Positions 41,987 to 52,542 of a DNA stretch of 64,000 bases are shown one piece after another; position 1 is the stretch's first letter, and every line of letters starts with the position of its first letter. The stretch comes from Alloascoidea africana (Eukaryota; Ascomycota; Alloascoideomycetes; Alloascoideales; Alloascoideaceae). The DNA lies in the NCBI GenBank assembly GCA_030581615.1, contig JAKTTT010000054.1, positions 78,902 to 142,901 on the forward strand. The letters are read 5' to 3'. The notes beneath the pieces are model-generated. The model had not been told where the DNA came from. It worked only from the letters and a program-made list of their open reading frames with translations, and made no database searches. The position numbers and the translations under genes were made by a program.

Positions 41987-42101
41987 GCTGATCCCGTGAC
42001 CTCTAGCACATGAGGGCAGGGTAACAGAGAGTACTGTTAAGCATAAATAGTGCATGAGACAGTCTCTAGTTCTAGTTCTGAAACCGATAACATCATCTCC
42101 A
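41965..42101 (+). mobile_element. Solo or truncated Ty1/copia-type LTR (copy A)
   Basis: From TGTTGAATGGCAGTTCAG this segment matches the segment at 63647 along its whole length, with a few substitutions and small indels. Shared blocks are CTGATCCCGTGACCTCT, GAGGGCAGGGTAACAG, AGCATAAATAG and GTCTCTAGTTCTAGTTCT. The TG start and an internal TATA-like CATAAATA fit a short yeast LTR. Similarity fades about 8 bp after the proposed CA end, and the primer-binding site seen after copy B is absent. This copy therefore looks like a solo or truncated LTR. It lies over the 3' end of the HMG-box gene and supplies its stop codon. Confidence 0.75.
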
Positions 42102-43389
42102 ATCTAACTGTTCTGTATTCGGACTACAAATGCCGTCCTAAAAAAACAAAAGGAAGAGCGAGGTTCCATCATCTTTCTTAGCTGTTCTGCGTCTACGTTT
42201 TGGCGGTTTGTGGAGCCTGTTGGGAATCTGATTTGTTAGGCTAGATATTACTGATGCAATTCGTTCGAATACTAAAGAATTTTGAAAATTTTGCTACTTT
42301 GTAAGAAGCCATAAATGCTATATTATTATACTTTTTATTTGTTTTAACCTAGAAATATGGATAGAAAACGATATCAGATTTATTTCCTTGATTTAGACGA
42401 CATTTTAAAAAACCAAGTGAGAAAAGGTAATACAGAGACACAGCCTTAAACTTTCAAGAACTTTAACACATTCCTCTGACCGATATGATGACAGAAACGA
42501 ACCCGCCTTGGCGGGAAGGGAGAGAATGTGTCTCTGTATAATAACCCCCATTTTATTGGAAGCATGAAGGGAAGTCTCGCTTATGGTAAAGCAAGGGTCC
42601 ACACTAAGCGGAACCTGACGGAGTTGTTCAGTATATTTTACTCGTTTCTTCTGAAACGTTATTTAACACAAGAAGATGTGTTGCCTCTCCATTCGTGTCA
42701 ATAATTTCCTTCTAGAACATTATTTCCTATGGTTTGAAACCAGAGAAACATTCTCCCCCCTTTTTCCCCAGAGAGCATATCTAGTGTTTGGTTTTAATGA
42801 TACGCTATAGGAACCTAGCATGTTTGAGGAGACATGGGAACAGAAGATGGCTGATTACAATCCCCGGAAATATTTCTAATCAATTCACAGAACCGGGTAA
42901 AAAAACTAATACTTTGGCCACATTTCTAGTTCTAATCTGGTTCAAAGGCAAAAATGATCTCAAAGTTGATTGACACGGGTAGTTATACCAACCTGACTAG
43001 ATCACTTATGAAGGTTCTAACTCCTGGGACTAGTAGAAAACTTGGCAACAAAACCCCAGGCTTTGAAAAATAGCCGGCAACGTATTGCACCTCTAGTAGT
43101 CAAAATAGCTGTAACGGGGAAGTAGAGCATTTGCCATGACTGAAGGTGATTTAGAATACCTATAAATTGCATACAATCCTTAGGAGTCTGCCCAATTTCT
43201 TTCAAGAATTAACGTGTAAATACAAGCGATTGTTTTATTTTTCAGTTTCATTATTCTCCAGGAGTCTCAAAAATCTATATCTAAAAATACAACACCAAAT
43301 ATTGGAATCATGGAGCTATTTTAATCCATCACAAAATAATATAAACAATAAAAAAACACCGGAACAATTGTATACACACAAATAAAATA
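42102..43389. other. Intergenic between the LTR and the BCK1 3' end
   Basis: About 1.3 kb, AT-rich. Short unrecognised frames lie at 42405-42602 (-), 42788-42973 (+) and 43017-43205 (-). I found no convincing retrotransposon internal domain here. Confidence 0.45.
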
Positions 43390-46300
43390 TTATACGTTGA
43401 AATGGCATTGCTTTTTGTTTGCCTCGATCATTTTTGCAAGTTTTGTCTCTTCAAATCGAAATTCAGGTACTTTCTGACAGAACTTGTGATGAAGTAATTG
43501 TTCTGCAGTGGGTCGGTTCTCAGGGTTGCTATTTCCGTTGTTAGTAAGTTACAAAGAAACAGGAAAAACAAAAAAGACCACTTACACTTGGAAGCATTGT
43601 TCTATAAAATCTTTGCCTTCTTCTGACACGAAGGGTAGAGTATCCTCTGGTATTGGAGGAGCCAACTTGGTCTTACCAATCTGTTAAACATGAAAAAAAG
43701 TGGTTAGCTAAAGTCTCAAGATCATAAAAACACTAGTTTCTCATCATACCTTGTAAATTGCCCCAACAGCTTCTAAATTTGACCATGGACGACATCCTGC
43801 AAACATCTCCAAGACCACACAACCCAGGGACCAAATATCTACTTTTGCACTGTAGCCTTGCTTTTCACTATGAACGACATTATCGATAACCTCTGGCGCC
43901 ATCCAAAAGATTGTACCCTGCATTGACATGTCTGCGTCGTTATCATAAATGTTTTGACTTCTCTTGGATATTCCAAAGTCAGATATTTTACAAACACCAT
44001 TGAGATCCAACAAGAGATTATCGGCTTTCAAATCTCGATGCAAAATACCACAGGAATGGAGGTATGCAAGACCTTGGAGCACTTGCAGAGTGATAAAGCG
44101 GATCAGAGGCTCTTCAAACCTGCCGTGAAGCCGAATGCAGGATCCAACAGATCCCCCTGGAACATATTCAAGAAATAGGCTACAGAGCTCTTTTGTTTCT
44201 TCAAATCCAAGATATTGGACGATATTCAGATGATCCAGGTCTTTCAAAGTGTCAACTTCCGAATGTAAAGCCTCTATAACTTCTCGAGCCTGTGGAGAAC
44301 CATTCGTTATGCCAACCTGTTTCACGGAAATCATTTCTCCAGTGGTTACATTCAGAGCCAAATACACTTTACCAAACGTTCCTTTGCCAATAAGTTCACC
44401 TTTTACCCATGCGAATTGGATTTTATCACCTTTCTGTTTGCGCAAAGTGCTTACTTTCCCGGTTCTGATCTCTCCAGATGTGACCTCAATCACGTTTTGC
44501 CCCCACATTTTTGTACTCATTCGTCTTCCTAGGCGATTTTCATTGCTTGATGTGGTTGAATAGTGCTTGTGGGCTTCGCTAGCTTCACGAGCAACAGCTC
44601 GAATTGTTTTCATGCGTCGCACCCCGCGACTGCTCTTCTTGATCGTTTCAGCATTGTTGTTACTTTCACCTAGATGCTCTCCTTGTTTTGTGTTTGGGGA
44701 GACTGGGAAATCGCTTGTTGAACAGTTGGCCAAATTTGAACCCCCAACTTTAGGTTTCGCCGCAAGTGAACTTTCAACAAACGGTGATATTGGTGAGTTC
44801 CCAGGTGAAAAGGTGTCATCGAGAATGGGTTTATCGAGGTCAGTATTGGGGAAAAACTTTTCCAGGTTATCGTAGACCAATTCTGCTGGAGGTCTCACGG
44901 TCCAAGAGTCGGATCTTGTAGGCATATGTACTTGTGACCTTGAATCTGTGGGACTTGAACTTGTGAAAAATTTCTCTTCCACTATTGGGGTTTTATTCAC
45001 ACCGGGAGGCTTTTTTGCCCAAAGGCCGTCATCTGAGTCGTCGTCATCTTCTGTATCACTTTCATCCAATGCTGGGACTCCTTCAAAAGAGATAACATTC
45101 TCTTTGAATTTATCATGTTGCTTTGCAGTAGCCATGACGGTTTTTGTTTCGCTCTGATCCAACTTTCTGCTGTTTGGATCCTTCCCAGAAAAATCTGTTT
45201 TTTGATCGTGCCCGACAGAAGAATGAAAGCTTGCAAGACTGTTTTGTCTTGGAATTGGTGGAGGAGGAACTGTTCTCTTGGCTACCAAGTTTTTCCGATC
45301 ATAAGGAGATTCTCGTCTTTGATCAAAGTTGATTTCTTTTCTACTGTTTCTTATTATACGGAATGAGTCAGGAGGTTCTGAAGCTTTACCCCTGTTTTTG
45401 ATAGAGTGAGCATTGAGTCTAGCAGTAGGAGTTGATGTGGTTGCAGAAGAAGAAAAAGACGAGGATGAGTTAGGACCGGTTCTGACCGTTTTGCTTCTTG
45501 ATAAGGAAGAACCCACCTGTCTTGGGCGTTTCAAAGCTGATGCATTTTTATTAGTAAGTTGAGGTTTTACGGAATTGGCCTTGAAGTTGAGATAGTCCAC
45601 TTCTGAATCCTTAGCGGAAGAAGTATAGAGATACTGGGGAGTAGCTGGATACTTGTGAGCTTTGGTGAAGCCTCCCCGAGACACTAGATCAATTGAAGAG
45701 TTATCAGAAGAGCGAATTGGGTCAGCTATTAACTTCACATAGATTTTGGCCATTCCAGAATCAGTGATAAACAAAGAGCTGATTAAAGCATGAAACACGG
45801 CATCACTAATGGCTTCTCCTTCCTGACAGCAAAAATCCGTTAAATGATAGGATACGTCGTGGAATTCATCGTAGTTAATGGCTTCCGCTAACAGAGACTT
45901 TACACTTTGAACGGACTGAGATACACAGTCTTTAATAGAAACCGGAACGAATGATTTGTTGTCCTTTGTAACCAACACGGTAGTCTGATTACCTGTGGTA
46001 GGAGAAATAGCTTTTGGCCTATATTTCAAATCTGGGGAGTAGTAAGTTGGCACAGAGCTTTCAGACATCATGGGGCTTAAAAAGCCTCCACTGCTGGACA
46101 AGGGGGAGCTCAAGGGTTTTGCAGACAGAGATTGGGGTGAAACTTTGTCAATTTTTGTTTCAATTTTGATTGTTGGACGAATTGGTGGTTCCTTAAAAAG
46201 TTAGTAGAGAGAATACAGCCTAGGTTGCAAAGAAGACATACAATTGGACTTTTCTTTGACGCTTCTTTCCTCTTGAATTTATTGTTCTTCCGCAACTTTG

Positions 46301-46448
46301 TAAACAGCCCGTTCTTTTTCAATTGAAATGTGGACTCCAAAGGAGAAGTATAGCTTTTCATGGGCTTTTCAGCAATGCTCTGGGAAGTACCCGCTGAAGA
46401 TGAGGTTGTCGACACTGAGGCCGATGTTGAAGTAGAAGTTGATGGTGA

Positions 46449-46485
<37 letters not shown>

Positions 46486-48456
46486 AATTGAGAACTGGCG
46501 GTCAACATAATTGGACTATTATTGCTTTTTGCAAGTCTTGAAGGGTCCGAAACAACTCCACTCTGGCACTAATAGTTAGTATCGTCGTCAATGGATATAG
46601 AACTCCTCGAAGAATCTTACCATGTTCTCCTGTACCTGTACCTGAGCCTGTGCAGGAGTTGTCGCTGTTGGTTGAGTCAAAAGAGGCACGGAGGCGTTTT
46701 TGGACAAAAACATTTTCACATCTTGAATTCTTCTCGAATGGTCAGATCCCGTGGACGGGATTGCGTTTGGAATCGGGCTTGGATTTGAATAAGTGGCCGT
46801 TTTTTGAAGAACGGGCAGACTTGTTAACGCGGTCAAAACGTTGGGGGCCGAAATGGTTGGAGTCAGTTTTTGTGTTAAATCCAGTGCGCTTGGATCAGAC
46901 ACAGATCTCAAATGACTGGGATTCGAGCCCGATACGGCATTTGGACCAGATTTACCACTCTCGTTCTGGACGGCGAGGAAGGACGAGCGTAGAGAGTTGG
47001 CCATTGAATCCGAGGATGCAGATAAGGAACTATCCAAAGTCTTTCGCAGAAGGTGGATAAAGCGAGAATGATTTGTATTATTGTTTGAGCCCGAAGAAAG
47101 AGGCCGCAGCAGTCTTTTCAAGTTCTGATAGCTCATCAGAGCGAGGAATTTGTCTCCCGCGATTCTGTTCTTGCTAAATATTTCTATCCAGTCGTCCCCG
47201 AATCGATTGCGGGTCAGCCACGCGATGACTCGTTCTTGAGTCCATTCATCTGGACTGTTGGCATTCCAGGACACTTTTAAAACGGGCGAAACAATTTCAA
47301 ACCCGGAAGATTGCGATCTTTTGTGGAAGTGTCGTCGGTTTAATAGTGCTGAGGACTGCCACTGGAACTGTTGCTGCCGGTTGTCTGTCTCTGGAGTTGC
47401 GGCTGATTTTTGCAGGCTCGAATATGCCGCAACGGGGCTTTCTGTCATTGGAAGAGGAACCGAAGGAGAGGGACAGCGCGAGTGTGGATGCGAAGGCGGC
47501 CCCTGAACAAAGCTGAAGCTGTCGTCTTCATTGTGCGTGCTTGCCGAGGAAGCAGAAGAAGATGCGGATGAGGCAAGAGCTGGGGAAGACAGAGCCTTTG
47601 GAGGCTGCTCGGAACCAACGCCAAACGATGACTTCAAACCAGTGCTTTGTGACGACGGCTGCTCTTTTTCTGAGATCGCCTTTTGGCTTGGCGTTGAGAT
47701 TTGTTGAAGATGCTGTTGCTGATTCTGATGCTGATACTGACGATGGTGCAGCGGGTCCAAAAGTTCTCTGCTCGGCGGGACGACTGGAGACCGTGGAATG
47801 GCCTCAGCAGGCTCCACAGAGGACGACGGCGAGACCAGCGGCCAGTTATCACTAGGCGGCGGCTTTCTGTAGAGTTTTCTTGAAGATGCCGGCAAACGAG
47901 GGCTGGCCGTGTTTCGTTTAGTACCGGTCGGAGTGTCCAGTGGAGAGAGAGGACGGGGAGAGGGCAGACCAGCAGCATCGTTTGGACCCAGGCTTTGATT
48001 CTGATTCAAGAGCTGGTGCTGGTGTTGAAGAGGATACTGGTTCTGATGCTGATACTGATGTGGCCCGTTGAAGACACCGGGCGACGGTCTTGGGAAATTC
48101 ATACCGGTGGCAGCAGAATCAGATGGAGCGTTGATATCAGCTGGGGAGGACAGTTTCTGCTCTTCGTCGCCGACTCTGGGGCCTCGCTTACTCTTGAAAG
48201 GAGCCGTGGGGCCATTTGCGTCTCCGGCGTGAGCACCATGAAAAGATTCATTGTTCGATGGCCTCCTTTGGGATTGTGTCTCCTGTGCTTTTGGAATGGC
48301 CATGGAGGGATAGAGCGATTCTTCTCTGGCAGTGCGTTTGATAACGGAGATCTCATCCTCTGGGCTGTTGAACACGGGGATATTCTCTAGCAGAAAGTCG
48401 GGCACACGCGAAGATCGCTTGCCACTGGGCTTGTGCCGTCGTTGAGAGCGAGACAT
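43390..48456 (-). CDS. BCK1: MAP kinase kinase kinase Bck1 (cell-wall integrity), 5 exons
   Basis: Bck1 is the MAPKKK acting between Pkc1 and Mkk1/2 in the cell-wall integrity pathway. Exons are 48456-46621, 46568-46242, 46191-43750, 43680-43586 and 43528-43390, giving 1612 residues. The SAM-like domain lies at about 390-450 (SPDEWTQERVIAWLTRNRFG ... LMSYQNLKRLL). A ubiquitin-like block follows (VLVTKDNKSFVPVSIKDC ... SYHLTDFCCQEGEAI ... IYVKLI). Bck1-specific linkers include INFDQRRESPYDRK and VYDNLEKFFPNTDLDKPI. The kinase domain begins at about 1318 (WVKGELIGKGTFGKVYLALN) with VKQV lysine, ILHRDLKADNLLLD, KISDFGISKRS and FWMAPEVI; it is completed by the last two short exons (NPENRPTAEQLLHHKF). 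The start at 48456 (MSRSQRRHK) is preferred, although the frame extends to 48636. A Q tract lies near 46455-46485. Confidence 0.93.
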
Positions 48457-49034
48457 TGGAGTTGGAATTGGGGCTCGGTCATCAGGCTGGCTGGCGAAGG
48501 AAAGAGAAGAAAGAGAGAGAACGAGGCACCCCAGCGAGTGTGGGCCCACGGAGCGTATTTTTGTTTCTCTTGCACGCCAAAAAGCCAAACCTTCACCTTC
48601 TTTCTGTCTATTCGGTTCCGGCTCAAAATCAGGCACTTCGTGTCGGTGCCTGTGTCAGTCCATTTGGATATTATGTCTTCATCTCTATGACTATGTTCAT
48701 GCTTGTCCTCCTGTCTCGTAAACGGTTTGCTGCCAGAAAGCGCACGTTCTTCGTCTTTGATCCCAACGTGCGTGCACAAGCTGTTAAAGTTGAGAGCCGA
48801 ATCAACCCCGGGTCGATGTCTCTCACTCCTGTACGCTCTCTTGTCTCACCAGAGGTATGAATATAAGACAACATTTTCTAGGTCCGTTGCTCAAATTGAA
48901 GCGGACACATGAAGGCCACATCGCTATGCGGGCTCGTATTTCGGTCCGTAGTTGGAGTGATTTCACACAAGACAAAACAAAAAGCATCTATTATTTTACT
49001 ATTAACTTACTACTTTACACACATGAAGAACAGA
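48457..49034. other. BCK1 upstream / SWP73-gene 3' region
   Basis: About 580 bp between the BCK1 start and the stop of the next minus-strand gene. It should contain the BCK1 promoter and leader. No gene is seen. Confidence 0.5.
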
Positions 49035-50402
49035 TTATATTCTGCGAGAGTTCAAAAGCAAGTTGAGATTCTTGTTCAAAAGCTCATCAGTGTAGAATTC
49101 GGAATGACGGACGGATTCTTCATTGTAACCCTCATCACTGATCAAGACCCTTAGAGATCTGGATTGGGAATCAACCCATTTGTTCAAAAACTCAACTGGA
49201 TTTTCCGAAAGTTGGTTGAAAAACTCGTACTTGAGTCGTGAAGTGTTGAGGGCAGCGGCACCTAAAGCAACTTTGCTTTCCAAGGCCATGATTTCAGCAG
49301 CATCGTTGTTCCAATTTGCAATTAGTTCTCGGGGCATTGCTGGGTCATCGACTTGGTACTCAATGTCGTAAACAATGTCACCAACGGTTGAAGAAATGTC
49401 TGTTCTGATTAGATAGTCAATCACAACGGGTTCCCGGTTTCTCAAATGCCGCGAAAGCAGGTCCAATACCTGTGGGAAAGAAAATTGGGGTACCTCAAAC
49501 ACCCGACTCAGCGGCTCGTTACAGTTTATAATCCGCTTATCTTCTGGACTTTGCAAGTTGTGGAACTACATATATGTTAGATACTTTAATCAAAAAAGGC
49601 AAAAAATGACATCTGCTTACCTTTATGTAGAGCCATAGAGTTGAAATAATCGTAGCCTGGGTTCCCTCTTGGATGGCCAAAACCTCACTCAGCTCAGGAG
49701 ACAATTTCAAAATTGTCGGTATCTCTTTTGGTTGCAAAGTGATTCTCGCATTCACGTTTGAGCTTCCCTTACGCTTAACATCCAAGCCATCAAATTCTAC
49801 TCCAGCAGGTGCACCAAGACCAGGCTCATGCCATTCCACAATGTTTCCCTCGGGGAACTGAAGCGGCTGTTGTTGCTGTTGATCGCCCTGATGGGGTGCT
49901 GAAAGTTCAACGATGATGCTTGTGAAAAAGGAGCTGAACTTTCTTCGAGTTGGGGAATCTGCTGCTTCCTGACGATAACAAAACATATTGTTAACAACAA
50001 AAAGCAGATAAACAGGAGAAACATACTCACATCATTCACAAGACGTCCTTCAACGCGTAATGTCCAACTGGGTTCCTGTGCAAATGAGTTTTGCTCAGGC
50101 CCAAGTGCTTGCTGTTGCCATGGCTGGTCCACGCAAACGTTTGACACAAACAACCGAAACACCTCTTTTTTCTATTTAGTTGGGTGTTAGTTATAGTTAG
50201 AGACATTGGAAGGAGTATATATCCATACTTTGGAAGGCCGAGCCACCAGGTCCTGAAGATCCAGAAACTTTCGCGATATGAGAGTATCAAAAGATCGTTC
50301 CGTCGCTTGGAGCTTCTTCAGCACCTCCACTTCCGGGACGATTTTGCTGATGCGGTGAGAGATAGTGGTATCTGTCGGTCTGCACGAATACTGGGGTTGC
50401 AT
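49035..50402 (-). CDS. SWP73/BAF60-family chromatin remodelling subunit, 4 exons
   Basis: The family comprises Snf12/Swp73 of SWI/SNF and Rsc6 of RSC; I cannot choose between them. Exons are 50402-50229, 50171-50031, 49968-49621 and 49565-49035, giving 397 residues. The N-terminal block RPTDTTISHRISKIVPEVEVLKKLQATERSFDTLISRKFLDLQDLVARP is typical, followed by KKEVFRLFVSNV and WTLRVEGRLVND. A SWIB-like middle includes LWLYIKV and SPEDKRIINCNEPLSRVFEVPQFSF. The C-terminal region has PVVIDYLIRTD and YDIEYQVDDP. All introns are GT-AG and phase-consistent. The start is uncertain: an overlapping upstream frame (50490-50287) begins with ATG in another register. Confidence 0.85.
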
Positions 50403-50793
50403 GGCCTGTTACTGAGTTATCTAGTCTCTGTGCTCGTCGTGGTTGTGGATTCCCCCGATGATGCTTAGATGGACTTTCTTGGTGGGACATAGAAGTGAGA
50501 GAGGCGCCCGTTATCAGGATGAGAAGTACGCTTGCGTACTCGTAAATACGCAATATGGGACTCACCTGGCAGCACGGACGCAGACCAATTTGTGGATCCA
50601 GTGGAGAAATCTAGCAATTTGAAGTTCGAGTCCGATCTTGAGGAATGTGAGTGTTAAGAGCGAGTAAGCGAGCTGTGGTTTGAAATCGCGTTGGTGGTGT
50701 GTGCAAACGCTTTCTTTTTTCTACTTGAACTTTCACTTTCAACAACATCATCATCATCATCATCATCACACCCACCACGAACAAGTTTTGCCC
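50403..50793. other. Divergent promoter region (SWP73 family / HAT2)
   Basis: About 390 bp between divergent starts. The first part holds the upstream overlapping frame noted for the SWP73-family gene. A CAT trinucleotide run (50746-50766) lies just before the HAT2 start. Nothing else is recognised. Confidence 0.45.
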
Positions 50794-52369
50794 ATGGACG
50801 AGAACCAGCTGACATCACTGCTTGGTCAGTTAGACCCAGACGAAGAAGATGGATCGGAAAAAAGTACAAATTATGATAAACCTTTTTTTTTTGTGTTTTG
50901 TTGATGACGACTAACACGTACGCTTTTTGTTTCAGATGAAGAACAAACCATAGAGGAAGGTAAGCCATATCCACTTTTGTCCTAAAATTCGCAGGTTCTA
51001 ACATGCTGTCTTATCTAATACTCTATATTGTAGAGTACCAAACATGGAAAAAGAATTGTCATTTTATGTACAACTGGGTTTCGGAATCGGCGTTGACATG
51101 GCCATCGCTTACACTCCAATGGAGTCCGAATAGTTTAGTGTAAGTCCTCCCGCAACAAAACACCGAGTTTCATCAAGTGATTAACAAGCTTGAATGGTTT
51201 AGAAGCAACCGGGGGATCGTCAAGGCAGAGTTGCTATTGGGGACACATACTTCAAGCAAAGATCAAAACTATGTGATTGTGGGACAGACAAGTTTCCATG
51301 AAAGTTCTGTAGCCATGGAACGACCCAAGAGTTTGCCAGGATATGTGGAATCCAAGATCAAAACGATCAAAAAATTCCGACATGAAGGTGAAGTGAATCG
51401 TGCCCGATATTTACCCCAAGACGCGTCTATAGTGGGCACATTTGGACCATCGGGTACGGTCTACATTTACAACTTGAATGAGGATCCCGAGACGTTTGAG
51501 CCGTTGCGGTTGGAGTGTCATGAGGATAACGGGTAAGACACCACCACAGTTGTGGAAATAGTTTGCTATGGGACTAACCGAGTATAGGTATTCCATCTCG
51601 TGGAATCCTAATGTTAAGGGATCCTTGTTGACGTGCTCAGACGACAAGAAAATTGCACTTTGGTAAGACAAAATACATACATCTGATACTACACTATGGT
51701 TTCTAATGAAGAGGTAGGGACGTGAATGGGAAACAAGGAAGTGCCAAAACTGTGGGGCCAGTGAGAACAATTTCGTCACACAATGGGATTGTGAACGATG
51801 TACGATGGCACAACAGCCAGCCAAACATTTTTGTATCTGTATCGGATGATACCCATCTCCAGATCCACGATTCGCGGATGGGGGAAGGGGAGAGCGTTGT
51901 GCAATCGATCAAAGCGCATGAGGGCGCGGTGAACAGCGTCGCATTCAGCAAATTTGGACAGAATCTACTTGCAACAGCCTCGGAGGATAACACCATTGGG
52001 CTCTGGGATATGCGGAACTTGGGAGCTAAATTGCACTCGTTGATGGGCCACGGAGACGCGATCACGTCGCTGGAGTGGTCGCCTCATCACGACGGCGTGC
52101 TTGCGAGTGCAGGCCAGGACCGGCGTGTCATCATCTGGGACATTTTCAAGATTGGCGAGGAACAGACTCAGGATGATGCTGAAGACGGCGCCCCAGAGCT
52201 GTTTTTCATGCATGGAGGACACACGAGCTCTGTCACGGACTTTTCGTGGAGCCCCAGCACGCCGTGGCTCGTGGGCAGCACGGCCGACGACAACATTGTG
52301 CAGCTGTGGAGCGTGAGCCGGACCATCACGGCGGAGGGCGAGGCAGTCGATCCCGGGGCGCTGGAGTGA
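50794..52369 (+). CDS. HAT2: WD40 histone-binding protein, Hat2/Msi1 (RbAp46/48) type, 6 exons
   Basis: Proteins of this family bind histone H4 and serve the Hat1 acetyltransferase, CAF-1 or deacetylase complexes. Exons are 50794-50863, 50936-50959, 51034-51139, 51203-51532, 51588-51662 and 51718-52369, totalling 418 residues, the usual family length. The N-terminal helix and first blades are EYQTWKKNCHFMYNWVSESALTWPSLTLQWSP and GIVKAELLLGTHTS. WD repeats follow: HEDNGYSISWNPNVKGSLLTCSDDKKIALW, GIVNDVRWHNSQPNIFVSVSDD, HEGAVNSVAFSKFGQNLLATASEDNTIGLWDMRN, HGDAITSLEWSPHHDGVLASAGQDRRVIIWD and HTSSVTDFSWSPSTPWLVGSTADDNIVQLW. The second exon is only 24 bp. Hat2 and Msi1 are hard to separate by eye; I use HAT2 provisionally. 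Confidence 0.85.
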
Positions 52370-52435
52370 TCGTGAATAGGTCAGAGTAGATTGTTCGTGA
52401 TAGAGAATAGAATGGAGCTTCCGCTTGGCTGCGCG

Positions 52436-52455
52436 ACGCGACGCGACGCGACGCG
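52436..52455. promoter_or_regulatory. Four tandem ACGCG (MCB-like) sites upstream of HCM1
   Basis: ACGCG is repeated four times head to tail every 5 bp, about 90-105 bp upstream of the HCM1 start. ACGCG is the core of the MluI cell-cycle box bound by MBF. HCM1 is a late-G1 (SBF/MBF-regulated) gene in S. cerevisiae, so the site fits its neighbour. The tract also resembles a simple 5-bp microsatellite. Confidence 0.45.
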
Positions 52456-52542
52456 GGTGCACGGGTGCACGGCTGAGCGCGGCTGCTTTTTGGCCTCTCG
52501 CTCTCTTCCAGCAGCCCATCGACACTGAGCACCTTCACCAGA

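Noticed and set aside
42218-42250. Second TGTTGGGA LTR start downstream of copy A
   Set aside because: No matching CCAACA-type end and no second copy were found.
43017-43205. Possible retrotransposon reverse-transcriptase relic downstream of LTR copy A
   Set aside because: A short frame contains FIGILNHLQ, faintly like an RT/RNase H junction, but no further motif supports it.
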